Assembly: GCA_964520865.1 (NCBI GenBank)
Contig: CAZFOY010000006.1
Location: forward strand, 1-64,000
Source: CAVQCT01 sp964520865
GTDB lineage: Bacteria > Zixibacteria > MSB-5A5 > GN15 > FEB-12
Direction: 5' to 3'
DNA: 64,000 nucleotides
The notes under the pieces are model-generated. The model was not told the origin of the DNA. It saw only the letters and a program-made list of their open reading frames with translations, and did not search any database. This document shows, in pieces, positions 32,624-41,793 of this stretch. The position numbers were made by a program, and so were the translations under genes. Numbering within the stretch: position 1 is the first letter of the stretch; the number at the start of each line of letters is the position of its first letter.

Positions 32624-33871
32624 TCACTTTCCAACTAAATTGATATAGACCAGGGTGCCGAAGCTCAATTTCTGCAGGTAAACGGGAGAGCCGGTGCAAA
32701 TCCATTTGTCTCCGTACCAGAAGACACAGGTAGCTCCCAGGGGGAAGAAGGAAATAGCCAGTGGACTCTCGTCGTCGTTCTCAAGCTCGTAGGATAGACT
32801 GAACATCCCCTCACCGCCGAACAGAAGCGCCTCCGTCAGCGTCTTTCGCCGCAGCTCGAGAGGAAATGCGAGCGAACTGTCGGGCAAACGCACGATCACC
32901 GGAAAGCTGTCCCGCAGGGTGGAATCGAACAGCTCGCTGTGCGTTTGTACCAGGAGCGAGATATTGATTGTAGCAAGTCCTTGCTCGCACAAGGTCACCG
33001 GTCTGCCGATCAGCTGCATAGCGGCGCCCGCCACCCAGAAAGAGTCGTTTGCGAAGCATGCGTAGACTTTTCGAAGAGAGTCCATCGGAGAGCCTTGGAG
33101 GTGCAGGCTGTCGATCCGCGCTTTTATATCCGGGTTGGGATGATTCAGAAGGTAACGAAAGTATCTCGACGTTTTGCATATGGGATTGCCGGGACAGGTG
33201 TCCGGATAGGTGTCCACGATGTTCTGGAATTTAGACTTTAGTGAGAGGACGACGCCGGTTTTCAGATCCAGCCGAAGGTAATCCTCGTAGACCAGCAAAT
33301 TGGAGAACGGGCCTACTTCGTCATTGTTGGACTCCATACGGATCTCCAGTTGATCGGATTCCTGCAGAATCTGCTGATCGTACTTCCACCAAACGCCGAA
33401 AGCGCACCTGTCGAATTTGGCGACTCTTTCTGCCGGCATCATGTCCGTCAGCGAGAGATTCCGAATCATCCATCCGTGTCTGTCGAAGATCACCACGGCA
33501 TTGTCGCCCCGCCCGGTGTTCTGCCATTCGTCGAGCATCACGACATATTTCCCCTGATTTTCAAGAAGAGTAGTCACCGGAGCTTTTTCGTACGGAAGCT
33601 CAGCCATCCAAAGGGGACGGTAGATGGAGTCCGTTCCCCGGGTGCAGAATATGCCGTAGGCCGAATAGTGCTGTTCGAGGTTTTGAGGTCGTTCGAATCT
33701 GAAGCCGGGCGGAAAATATTCCGTGTTAAGCGTGTCGCCGCCGGGAATTACTATCATGCTGTAGAAGCTGTCTGCGGAGAAATGAACGCTGACAGTAGGA
33801 GAGGTAAGGGAACCGGTAACGTGCACCCAGACAAGGGCAAGCACAGTAAATGACTTGACAAGAGCAAACAT
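32624..33871 (-). CDS. Secreted protein of unknown function
   Basis: This 415-aa protein is not recognised. It has a signal peptide (about residues 1-21, MFALVKSFTVLALVWVHVTG) and a perfect AAGGAGG-type site before the ATG. The body is mixed alpha-beta. It includes ILIFDRHGWMIRNL-like beta-propeller texture (here VVIFDRHGWMIRNLSL) and eight or more cysteines, of which several (TCPGNPICKTS) could form disulphides. The middle section, HPNPDIKARIDSL followed by SDSFWVAGAA-like helices, hints at HEAT-type packing. Neighbours give no clue; it stands alone. Confidence 0.75.
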   Translation of the reverse strand: MFALVKSFTVLALVWVHVTGSLTSPTVSVHFSADSFYSMIVIPGGDTLNTEYFPPGFRFERPQNLEQHYSAYGIFCTRGTDSIYRPLWMAELPYEKAPVTTLLENQGKYVVMLDEWQNTGRGDNAVVIFDRHGWMIRNLSLTDMMPAERVAKFDRCAFGVWWKYDQQILQESDQLEIRMESNNDEVGPFSNLLVYEDYLRLDLKTGVVLSLKSKFQNIVDTYPDTCPGNPICKTSRYFRYLLNHPNPDIKARIDSLHLQGSPMDSLRKVYACFANDSFWVAGAAMQLIGRPVTLCEQGLATINISLLVQTHSELFDSTLRDSFPVIVRLPDSSLAFPLELRRKTLTEALLFGGEGMFSLSYELENDDESPLAISFFPLGATCVFWYGDKWICTGSPVYLQKLSFGTLVYINLVGK

Positions 33872-34075
33872 TGACGACCCTCCTTCCTCCGGTGAAGGAT
33901 ATTGGGCGGCGAATGGGGAGGTGTACGGAGCAGTCTATCAGAGGGACGGGCGGGCGCTCAGTTCGTGCACTGTAATCGGGTTGAGGAATATGTAGTTGAT
34001 GTATCAAGCGGCACGAGGTTACGGTGTAGGGTCTCTCAACGATACATCGGTCCTATCGAGTCCGTTGAAAAGTAG

Positions 34076-35185
34076 CTACCTTACGTGTCGCCACCAAGAG
34101 TCAGTTGGAGTCTCACGACCAACATCAACTACCTCCCCAAGCCGTGGAGTTATTATTCTGACGCCCTGGTCCCGAGCCGAGATCTCCAGCCGCCGGATCG
34201 GCTCGTCCCAGGAATGAAAGGCGACATCGAAAGTCCCCCAGTGTATCGGGAGCAGCAATTTCCCTCTCAGTGCCTTCTCAGCATCGACCGCCTGCTCAGG
34301 AGTCAGATGAATATCCGGCCAGTCTTTACTGTATCCGCCGATAGGCAAAAGGGTGATATCGAACGGACCGTACTTCTCACCGACATCATAGAATGACCTG
34401 GTTGGCCCGGTGTCTCCGGCGTAATAGAGTCGATGATGCGATCCAAGAACGGTCCATGAACACCAGAGGGTCATGTTGGCTCGTAAGAAAGTGCGACCGG
34501 AGGAATGCCTTGCCGGGGTGCACACCAACGCAACATCGCCGATACGGACATGCTCCCACCAGTCGAGGTCGACAATCAAACTGTCCGGTACATGCCACGA
34601 TCTCAGCTCAGCACCTATTCCAAGTGGAACGAGATACATTACGCCTTTCTTTCCCAGGTATTCGGCCGTACTTCGCTCGAGATGATCGTAGTGATCGTGC
34701 GAAATGAGGACAGCGTCGATATGAGGAAGGTTCTCCCGTGAAAGCGGAGCAGGCTGAAATCGATCAGTATGGCCGACTCGAAGGGAAACGGTTTCATCGA
34801 ACACCGGATCCACAAGCAGAGTGACGCCATCGATTCTGATGAGCGCACTTGAATGCCCCAGCCAGCAGACCTCGAGACTGGAATCGGATTGAAACGCTGA
34901 AAGGTCTGCCGATACGGAAGGCAACGGTTGCGAAGGGCGGCGCTGCTCACTGCCGAACAGATACTCTCTGACGACGTCCCACGTACTTCCTTCTCGCAAC
35001 TCATGGGTTTTCTCGGTATTGACGAACTCATCGCCGTTGTATTCCGGGGACTGCTTGATCCTATCCAGGAGCGTTCCGTCCGGAAGCGCCCCGACATCGC
35101 CAGAGCCTACTCTCAGGACAATTGCAGCCGTGCCGATGAGTGCCACCACGATCAGCAGTCCTGTCCATTTGATTACACTTGCCAT
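34076..35185 (-). CDS. Metallo-beta-lactamase-fold hydrolase (NAPE-PLD/UlaG-like)
   Basis: This 369-aa protein has an N-terminal membrane anchor (about residues 4-24). The MBL domain shows VCWLGHSSALIRIDG, LLVDPVF, the zinc motif ISHDHYDHLE, TPARHSSGR, YYAGDTG and a late LLPIHWGTF histidine. This order and the W-x-GHS start match the NAPE-PLD/UlaG branch. Members hydrolyse phosphodiester or lactone bonds of lipids and sugars; the substrate here cannot be set. I prefer ATG 35185 to the in-frame start 19 codons upstream. The anchor suggests it faces the periplasm. Confidence 0.9.
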   Translation of the reverse strand: MASVIKWTGLLIVVALIGTAAIVLRVGSGDVGALPDGTLLDRIKQSPEYNGDEFVNTEKTHELREGSTWDVVREYLFGSEQRRPSQPLPSVSADLSAFQSDSSLEVCWLGHSSALIRIDGVTLLVDPVFDETVSLRVGHTDRFQPAPLSRENLPHIDAVLISHDHYDHLERSTAEYLGKKGVMYLVPLGIGAELRSWHVPDSLIVDLDWWEHVRIGDVALVCTPARHSSGRTFLRANMTLWCSWTVLGSHHRLYYAGDTGPTRSFYDVGEKYGPFDITLLPIGGYSKDWPDIHLTPEQAVDAEKALRGKLLLPIHWGTFDVAFHSWDEPIRRLEISARDQGVRIITPRLGEVVDVGRETPTDSWWRHVR

Positions 35186-35495
35186 TCTGTAGCTCTTTGC
35201 ATGCACAATACAGAAGATAAAATGCCTGAGGGGGCGATGCAATTAACAAAGCATATGACTGCCCCCTGTTTCCTTGGTTGAGCCAACTACCCAATAGTAA
35301 GTGTCTGCCACCCGTTCAAAAGTACATGCAGTATTAGAAAAAAAGAAGCACGGACCCATTTTTCGATTCTTGCGTTGCAAGATTCCGCTACTGACAGTAT
35401 GATATAGATGAAGGCTTCCTCGTCGACGTTGCAGAGCAGGAGGAGGGAGTACCAATTTTACAGAACGATCTTAGACGCAAGGTTATAGTAGTTTC
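35186..35495. other. Intergenic region before the CHAT locus
   Basis: This 310-bp gap between divergent genes contains no coding frame I trust. It must hold the promoter of the sigma-factor operon, but I see no clear -35/-10 pair. A purine-rich AGGAGGAGGGAG at about 35439-35451 resembles a ribosome-binding site without a following start codon. Confidence 0.4.
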
Positions 35496-36041
35496 GTGGA
35501 AGTCAGCCTCGAGAATCTCTGGCGTCGTGTCAAAGCAGGCGACAGCCGGGCATGGGAAGAACTGGTCGTGAAATTCACTCCGTTGATTCTGGCGGTCTCC
35601 CGCCGAAACGGGTTGAATCAGATCGATGCTGAGGATTGCACTCAATATGTCTGGTATTCGCTGTATCGGTCTCGCCATGATGTAAACGATCCGAACCGCC
35701 TTCCCGCATGGCTTATTCGTGTGGCTGCTCGAAGGTCCGGTCAGATAATCAGACGCGGGATAAAGGAAGTTCAGAGGTTGACGCACATGGGGGAACCGGA
35801 GGCTCCCGGTCTGGCCGATGAGGATCTGCTCCGATTCGAGCGGGCAGCTCAGGTCAAGCTGGCGCTTGAGCGGATCGATCCGCGGTGCCGGAAACTGCTT
35901 GAATCGCTGTTTTACAGCCCCGGTGAAATGACCTACGAAGAGATCGCCGATGAATTGAAAATCCCGGTGAACAGTATGGGCCCGACCCGGGCGCGCTGTC
36001 TGGAAAAATTGCGCAGACTGCTTGAGGAAATGGGGTATTGA
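35496..36041 (+). CDS. ECF-type RNA polymerase sigma factor
   Basis: This 181-aa sigma-70-family factor has region 2 at about residues 5-75 (LWRRVKAGDSRAWEELVVKF, then DAEDCTQYVWYSLYR, LPAWLIRVAARR). Region 4 lies at about 120-178 (ALERIDPRCRKLLESLFY, MTYEEIADELKIPVNSMGPTRARCLEKLRRLL). The start is GTG 35496, because a stop codon lies in frame eight codons upstream; the ribosome-binding site is weak. It is the first gene of the cluster with the zinc-ligand protein, CHAT protein and subtilase. ECF factors next to CHAT proteins are a recurrent arrangement. Confidence 0.93.
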   Translation: MEVSLENLWRRVKAGDSRAWEELVVKFTPLILAVSRRNGLNQIDAEDCTQYVWYSLYRSRHDVNDPNRLPAWLIRVAARRSGQIIRRGIKEVQRLTHMGEPEAPGLADEDLLRFERAAQVKLALERIDPRCRKLLESLFYSPGEMTYEEIADELKIPVNSMGPTRARCLEKLRRLLEEMGY

Positions 36042-36150
36042 GCATGTACTTAACCGCCGTGGTCGAACACTCTATAAGAAGAGCCGCTGGTTGCGGACCA
36101 AACGAATTGCACCGATCTGAATTTTGTTTGCAGAGCGGACAGGAGCAGAT

Positions 36151-36732
36151 ATGAAAGCTAAGAAAGACCGCCACCCGAGCCGGAGTGATATGCTCAAGGC
36201 AATTGCATCGGGCCGGATTCCATTTAAAAATCATCTGGTGACTTGTGCTGCCTGCTCCGAGCTGTTCGACTTTCTTCAGGATGTAGAGTACCAGAGAGCT
36301 ATTGACAGCTCTTCGCCGTCCGAGCGGCTCATAACCCGTTGCGCACGTATCCCGCTGATCGAAGCAACCAAAAACCCCCGGTTCGTTCAGCAAGGCAGGC
36401 TGATTTCAGATTCATGGCGGGGTATGCCGGCGTTGGCGTTGCGTGATGCTGCGTCGGGTTTGGAGCGCAGGATGCGGCTGGCAAGCGATTCAGTTGTTCT
36501 TGACCTGGTAGCAGAGAGACGTCCTTCCGGTTGGTGCTTCTTTGCCCGCGCGTACGACGGCAACAATGTCGCGTCTTCGAATTTCGTCCTTCAGGTCGGC
36601 CGGGAAAAACTTACGGCCGGGGCTCGTGAGATGTATGTATGGGAGTCGGTACATCCGCCCCGGAAGATCAACCTCCTGTCGTCGGAGACGAGGATAGAAT
36701 TCGATAAGATTGACTGGAAAGCAGCGGAGTGA
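36151..36732 (+). CDS. Putative zinc-binding anti-sigma-like protein
   Basis: This 193-aa protein starts at ATG 36151 with AGGAG 6 nt upstream. Near residue 25 it has HLVTCAACSELFDFL, an HX3CX2C zinc-ligand motif like that of ZAS anti-sigma factors. There is no membrane segment, so it would be cytoplasmic. The C-terminal half is beta-rich (SVVLDLVAERRPSGWCFFARAYD, then SNFVLQVGREKLTAG), resembling a carbohydrate- or ligand-binding module. It follows the sigma gene and overlaps the CHAT gene by 4 bp, so it probably holds the sigma factor until a signal arrives; this is inference. Confidence 0.75.
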   Translation: MKAKKDRHPSRSDMLKAIASGRIPFKNHLVTCAACSELFDFLQDVEYQRAIDSSSPSERLITRCARIPLIEATKNPRFVQQGRLISDSWRGMPALALRDAASGLERRMRLASDSVVLDLVAERRPSGWCFFARAYDGNNVASSNFVLQVGREKLTAGAREMYVWESVHPPRKINLLSSETRIEFDKIDWKAAE

Positions 36733-39443
36733 TTGTGGCGGACGTCGTTGAACAGTACTTGAGCACCGGTGAAATCGGTAATGCCGACGCCAACGAGCTG
36801 GCGGAACTTGTCCGCACGGCGGTTCATCGGGAAGTTCAGCGATCCACCGATTCCGGTCTCAAGATGGCGCGACTGTTCGTCCGTCGAGCCCGTCCTGATG
36901 GAGGAGTTCTGCTGCAGGCGGCCTATCGCGCGCTTGGCTGGGCGTTTCACGTCGCGAACAAATATGGAGCCGCGAAGGACGCCTACCTTGAAGCGAGGCA
37001 GCTTGCTCTTCGCGATCCGTTAGTAAGAGGAAAGATCGATCGCGTTTTGATCGATGTGTATATGTATCTGGGCGATGACAAGGAAGCCCGCAAGCGAGCG
37101 CACAAGGCAATGTCTACCTTCGAGCGAATAGGAAACAAGGCGGAACGTGAAGCAACCCGGGTCAACTACGCCAATCTGTTGCATCGACAGGACCGCCATC
37201 GCGAAGCGTTTGAGCAATATCGCGCCGCTCGTAGATACTTTGAAAAGGGATCTGACCGGCTCAAGCTCGCCCTTTGCGCGTACAACGAAGCGAATACGCT
37301 GGTTCAATTGATCGAATTTCCGGAGGCGCTGAAGCGTTACAAGAAAGCAGAGTCGATTTTTCGAGAGTTCCACTACGACCTCTATGCGAATGAAGCAGTC
37401 TACGGTGTTGCATGGCTGCAGATGCTTCAGGGAAATTATCATGAGGCGCTCACCCTGCTCATTCGGGCGAAGCAGGAGTATTCCAGGCACGGCCATCCGC
37501 ACGGTGTGGTGCTGTGTCTGTTGGACATCGCAGAGATCTATTCTAACCTGAACCTCTGGACAGACTCACTGCACGCTGCCCGACTCGCGGAGAGTCAGGC
37601 CAAGCGGCTCGGGACCGGATATGAACTGGCCAAAGCCGCATTCTTCCGCAGTCAGGCAGCCTACGCAATCGGTCGAGTCGCTGAATCTCGAAAAGCAATC
37701 TTTCGGGCACGGAGGGGATTCGAAGCGGTCGGCAACAAAGGGTTTCTGGCGGCGGTCGAGTTCTTTGAGACGAGCTTTGCGGCAAAGACGCACGGACCAG
37801 ACTTGAAATCCCTCAAACAGACCCGTTCTCTGTTCGGTCGCGCCCAACTTCCGGTTTGGGAGGCGATGTGTGATCTTCAGTTGGTCCGCAGCTCTGCTTT
37901 TGACAGGACTGCTTTCAAACGGCTGAAAACGAATCCGGCGGTGCAATCGATTCCGTATCTTCTGGCTGAATGGCAGATAGTGCAGGGAGATATAGAGGCG
38001 TTGAACGGCGGGATGGAAAAGGCCCGGATCAACTGGACCAGGGCAGCTGATATTCTCGATGAATTGCGGGTGAAGCTGCCGCCGATTGAACTAAGATCGA
38101 ATTTCATGAAGGGGAGAACAAGTCCGCACGAAAGACTGGTCGAGGCACAGGCGGAAGCTAATCCGGCTGATGCCGCGGCGTGGTCAGAACGCTGGCGGAC
38201 GGCCGGGCTGTGGGCTCCTCTCATCTCCTCAGAAAGTGATTCGGCTGAACGCACGCGCGCCAGAGAAAGTCTCAGTCGACTCGCTCACGCGGTATCTGAT
38301 TTTACTACCCGGTTGACCGACAGCACAGGAAGCAGGGGCACAGCCCAAATCGAACACAACTCCGAATTAGAGCAGATCCAGCGACGGATTCGGCAGGATC
38401 TTTCGATGCTTGAGAAGGGGCACGTGACTCGCGAACACGATATCGCGCGACTCAAGCGGCTGTTTAGAACGGTGGCGAAGCAGGCCGCGATCGTTCAGTT
38501 CCAACAGGTTGGCGATGATCTTCTCGCATTCGTGCACGCTGACTCCGGGATTCATTTTCATAGATTCGTCGATGGACGGCGGAAGCTTCTGGAATTCACC
38601 GGATGGTGGCAGATCCTTCTTTCAAGAAGCATGATGGCGGCCGGACGGGGAAGCGAGCGCGACATCGCCGAAGAAAACTCGCTGTTCCGCGAACTGGGTG
38701 ACTGGCTCTGGGGAAATCTTGAGGTTCCGCCGGATACCGAACGGGTCGTTCTGCTTCCGGACGGCATGATGTTCAACCTCCCATGGACCGCTCTCGCACC
38801 GGGAGGAAAATGCCTGCTGGATCGCTACGATCTGGTCGCCGCCCCGAGTCTCAGGCATTTCCTGCACGCTCAGGCGATCAGAGTGTCGTCGCAAAAGGGG
38901 ATGATATTTGTCGGTCGGTCGGACGATCTACCCGAGGTCCGAAGTGAAGTTTCCGAGCTTGGGGGCAAGAGAGGTCTCAAAGCGGAATTGAAAGATCGGT
39001 GCCGTCGTGAAGATTGGCCAGACTCAGGCGAAGCAAAGTTCTGGCACTACGCAGGTCATGCTCGGTTCAGGAGTGACAATCCGCTCTACTCATCGCTATC
39101 TCTGGAGGACGGCCCGCTTTTCGCCGCTGATTTTCGCCTGAAAAGGACACGGGTCGAGCTAATAACGCTTGCGGCCTGTCGTACGGGACAACAGATTTAT
39201 ATGCCCGGGGAGCAATCTTCGGGATTGGTGCGCTCTCTGCTCGAAATGGGAGCCCGCACCGTCATCGCAGGGAACTGGGCTGTCGATGACGCATCAACCG
39301 CCTTATGGATGCGCGAATTCTACAATAGATACTTGAGAGGTGCAACAGCGAATAGCGCCGCCAGAGCTGCCGTTGAATCAGTAAGGGATGAATTCCCTTC
39401 GGCGTTGCACTGGGCGGCATTTTCAGTGTTCGGTGCATTTTGA
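36729..39443 (+). CDS. TPR-CHAT protein (caspase-like)
   Basis: This 904-aa protein begins at GTG, overlapping the previous stop codon (GTGA). Residues 40-400 are TPR helices (AYRALGWAFHVANKYGAAKDAY, ANTLVQLIEFPEALKRYKKA). The C-terminal CHAT domain spans about 610-904. Its catalytic dyad is intact: His777 in WHYAGHARF and Cys817 in LAACRTG. It ends with the typical HWAAFSVFG. CHAT domains are caspase-related cysteine proteases, best known as the effectors of Craspase and of separase. With an ECF factor, a zinc-ligand protein and a subtilase in one operon, it is likely a regulated protease. Confidence 0.92.
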   Translation: MIVADVVEQYLSTGEIGNADANELAELVRTAVHREVQRSTDSGLKMARLFVRRARPDGGVLLQAAYRALGWAFHVANKYGAAKDAYLEARQLALRDPLVRGKIDRVLIDVYMYLGDDKEARKRAHKAMSTFERIGNKAEREATRVNYANLLHRQDRHREAFEQYRAARRYFEKGSDRLKLALCAYNEANTLVQLIEFPEALKRYKKAESIFREFHYDLYANEAVYGVAWLQMLQGNYHEALTLLIRAKQEYSRHGHPHGVVLCLLDIAEIYSNLNLWTDSLHAARLAESQAKRLGTGYELAKAAFFRSQAAYAIGRVAESRKAIFRARRGFEAVGNKGFLAAVEFFETSFAAKTHGPDLKSLKQTRSLFGRAQLPVWEAMCDLQLVRSSAFDRTAFKRLKTNPAVQSIPYLLAEWQIVQGDIEALNGGMEKARINWTRAADILDELRVKLPPIELRSNFMKGRTSPHERLVEAQAEANPADAAAWSERWRTAGLWAPLISSESDSAERTRARESLSRLAHAVSDFTTRLTDSTGSRGTAQIEHNSELEQIQRRIRQDLSMLEKGHVTREHDIARLKRLFRTVAKQAAIVQFQQVGDDLLAFVHADSGIHFHRFVDGRRKLLEFTGWWQILLSRSMMAAGRGSERDIAEENSLFRELGDWLWGNLEVPPDTERVVLLPDGMMFNLPWTALAPGGKCLLDRYDLVAAPSLRHFLHAQAIRVSSQKGMIFVGRSDDLPEVRSEVSELGGKRGLKAELKDRCRREDWPDSGEAKFWHYAGHARFRSDNPLYSSLSLEDGPLFAADFRLKRTRVELITLAACRTGQQIYMPGEQSSGLVRSLLEMGARTVIAGNWAVDDASTALWMREFYNRYLRGATANSAARAAVESVRDEFPSALHWAAFSVFGAF

Positions 39444-39455
39444 GGAGAGATTGAT

Positions 39456-41639
39456 ATGAATATTTCGGCAAACTATCGCATTCTTCTGATAACTCTGGCC
39501 TGTCTGTTAATCCTGTCGGCAGTTTCCGCGTCGGCACAGCAGTACGAGCCTGATCACCTCGTTGTCGAAATGAAAGAGGGATTCTCCATCGATCTGGTGA
39601 ACGCCCAATTCGGTACGACTACGGCTCAGCACCTGCAATTGCTCGATGTTTACCTCCTCAATGTGCCGTTGGGAGCGGATTTGGAAGCGCTCTCGGACGA
39701 AATTTTGCAGATGCCGGAGGTTGAAGATTGTCACCCGAATTTCTTCGTAGATCCGATGCAGTCGGTGCAAGGGAGCCTGCCTATTTCGGACGATATTACC
39801 GGCGATGGTTACAACGGCCAGCCGGCGGTCCGGGCGCTTCGCCTGCCGGAGGCTCATGAGATTTCCACCGGTGCAGGAGTCAAAGTAGCCGTTCTCGATG
39901 GCGGGGTGGATTATACTCACCCAGCATTGCAGGGACACGTAATCTCGGGATACGATTACATCGACAATGATTCGGACGCCTTTGACGAACCGGGCGGAGC
40001 GAACCACGGGCATGGTACCTTCGTTGCCGGAATAATTCACCTGGTGGCGCCGGATGCGCAGATCGTTTCGTATCGGGTGGCCGATACGGCCGGTCGATCC
40101 GACGGTTATCTGGTGGCCGAAGCAATGATGCAGGCTATCGCCGACAGCTGTCGTGTTATCAATATCAGTATGGTCATGTACGGGCAACACGCCGCTATCC
40201 GAAGGGCAATTCGTTACGGCTATGAGCATAGGTGCGTCACTATCGTTGCGTCGGGAAATGGAGCCGACACCATTCCGCGATATCCGGCCTCCGATGGTCT
40301 GGCAGTGTCGGTCGCGGCCTTGGATTCGACCGACGCTCTGGCGAATTTCTCCTCCTACGGGTCACATATAAATGTCTGTGCACCGGGAGAGGCGATCCAT
40401 TCCACGTATCTCGACTCGGCGTATGCCGTTTGGAGCGGAAGTAGTTTCGCGGCTCCGTTTGTCGCCGGCGAGGCGGCCCTGCTGACTGCCTACAAGCCGT
40501 ATTTCTCCGGGTTCCACGTGTGGACCTGTCTTTTGAACGGTGCGGACAATATCGATGCTGAGAATCCCGATTACGTTGGAATGCTTGGCAACGGCAAAGC
40601 GGATCCTGACCTTGCCTTCACCTGGGATCCGGTGATATGTGGAGATGTCGATGGTTCAGGTTCTCTTGCTGTTACGGACATGCTACGAACCGCCTATTAC
40701 CTTGCGGACTTAGCCAACTGCGGCGATTCCGTGAACACGCCGGTCAGCATATCTCCGGCTTTCCTTGAAGCGGCCGATGTTAACGGAGTGTCGGGCGTTA
40801 ATGTTACCGACCTTGGCCGTATGCTCCGCTATTACTTCGGAGTCGGGGAACCGCCTTGCGCAGGATCAGATCCTGCTCCCTCCAGCCTCGGTTCGGTGGT
40901 CCTTGACTCTGTAGACGGTTTGGTGGGACAGAGTGAATTGACCATCAACGAGCCAATCACATTCTATCTCCGTGTCGATGCATCTGATGCGCCGCTCCTG
41001 GATATTGTGAGCAGCGGATTTCGACTTTATTCTCCGGATTCGGCCGAATGGTCCGGCTTGACGATTCCGACCGATGGCGACGAGATCACCCTGAATCCCG
41101 GGGAAGTGAACATTGCGGTATGCAAATTCGATTCGGTAAGTGCGCGGCTTGGGCCGGCCAGCTGTTCCGTTTCAGAGTCCTCGGGATTCGGTATTTTGCT
41201 CGTACAGCCGATTCCGATTCCTGCAGGTTATAGCGGAGTCCTCTTCCGAATTTCGATCGGATCCTTCGGCTCTGAGGATATCGGTAAGACGCTTTTCCTG
41301 GACACGGCGACCTTCGGAAACGGAGCGAATTGGACCTGGGATTCCCCGATTCAGGGCAGCATCCTGCCGGCGTGGGGAGGGCCTTATAGGTTCACGATCG
41401 TGGAGCCTGACTATTATCCGGGTGACATCAATAACGACGGGTTTCTGGATGTCAGCGATCTAATCTACGCCGTCGACTATGCTTTCGCACAAGGGGCGCA
41501 ACCGGTCAACCCCGACGCGTGCGATGTCAACGGAGATTGCTGCGTTCTCGATATTTCCGACCTGACCTATCTCGTTGACTATTTCTTTGGCTCGGGAGTG
41601 CGGCCTGTCTACGGTTGCTCTCGACCGGGTTCATGGTAG
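39456..41639 (+). CDS. Secreted S8 subtilisin-like peptidase with dockerin repeats
   Basis: This 727-aa protein has a signal peptide (to about residue 27), an inhibitor-type propeptide (about 32-100) and a peptidase S8 domain. The active site is complete: Asp148 in VAVLDGGVDYTHP, His186 in HGHGTFVAG, Asn268 in ASGNG and Ser330 in GSSFAAPFVAG. A dockerin pair follows (about 394-470, GDVDGSGSLAVTDMLRTAYY and DVNGVSGVNVTDLGRMLRYY). A beta domain and a second dockerin pair (about 655-715) end the protein. It lies 12 bp after the CHAT gene with a GAGGAGAG site, so it is co-transcribed. Confidence 0.94.
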   Translation: MNISANYRILLITLACLLILSAVSASAQQYEPDHLVVEMKEGFSIDLVNAQFGTTTAQHLQLLDVYLLNVPLGADLEALSDEILQMPEVEDCHPNFFVDPMQSVQGSLPISDDITGDGYNGQPAVRALRLPEAHEISTGAGVKVAVLDGGVDYTHPALQGHVISGYDYIDNDSDAFDEPGGANHGHGTFVAGIIHLVAPDAQIVSYRVADTAGRSDGYLVAEAMMQAIADSCRVINISMVMYGQHAAIRRAIRYGYEHRCVTIVASGNGADTIPRYPASDGLAVSVAALDSTDALANFSSYGSHINVCAPGEAIHSTYLDSAYAVWSGSSFAAPFVAGEAALLTAYKPYFSGFHVWTCLLNGADNIDAENPDYVGMLGNGKADPDLAFTWDPVICGDVDGSGSLAVTDMLRTAYYLADLANCGDSVNTPVSISPAFLEAADVNGVSGVNVTDLGRMLRYYFGVGEPPCAGSDPAPSSLGSVVLDSVDGLVGQSELTINEPITFYLRVDASDAPLLDIVSSGFRLYSPDSAEWSGLTIPTDGDEITLNPGEVNIAVCKFDSVSARLGPASCSVSESSGFGILLVQPIPIPAGYSGVLFRISIGSFGSEDIGKTLFLDTATFGNGANWTWDSPIQGSILPAWGGPYRFTIVEPDYYPGDINNDGFLDVSDLIYAVDYAFAQGAQPVNPDACDVNGDCCVLDISDLTYLVDYFFGSGVRPVYGCSRPGSW

Positions 41640-41793
41640 GGACAGTCAATCGGTCCGAACTTATCGCACTGTGCGTTTGTACTAATCGAGTTCGAGCTGA
41701 CACTTAACAGTAAAACTACCACTTAAACCAAGGCTCCCAATCCTTCCGGAGGAAAGCGCCCGGGAAATAAGGGAGAATCGAAAGGAGCGTGAC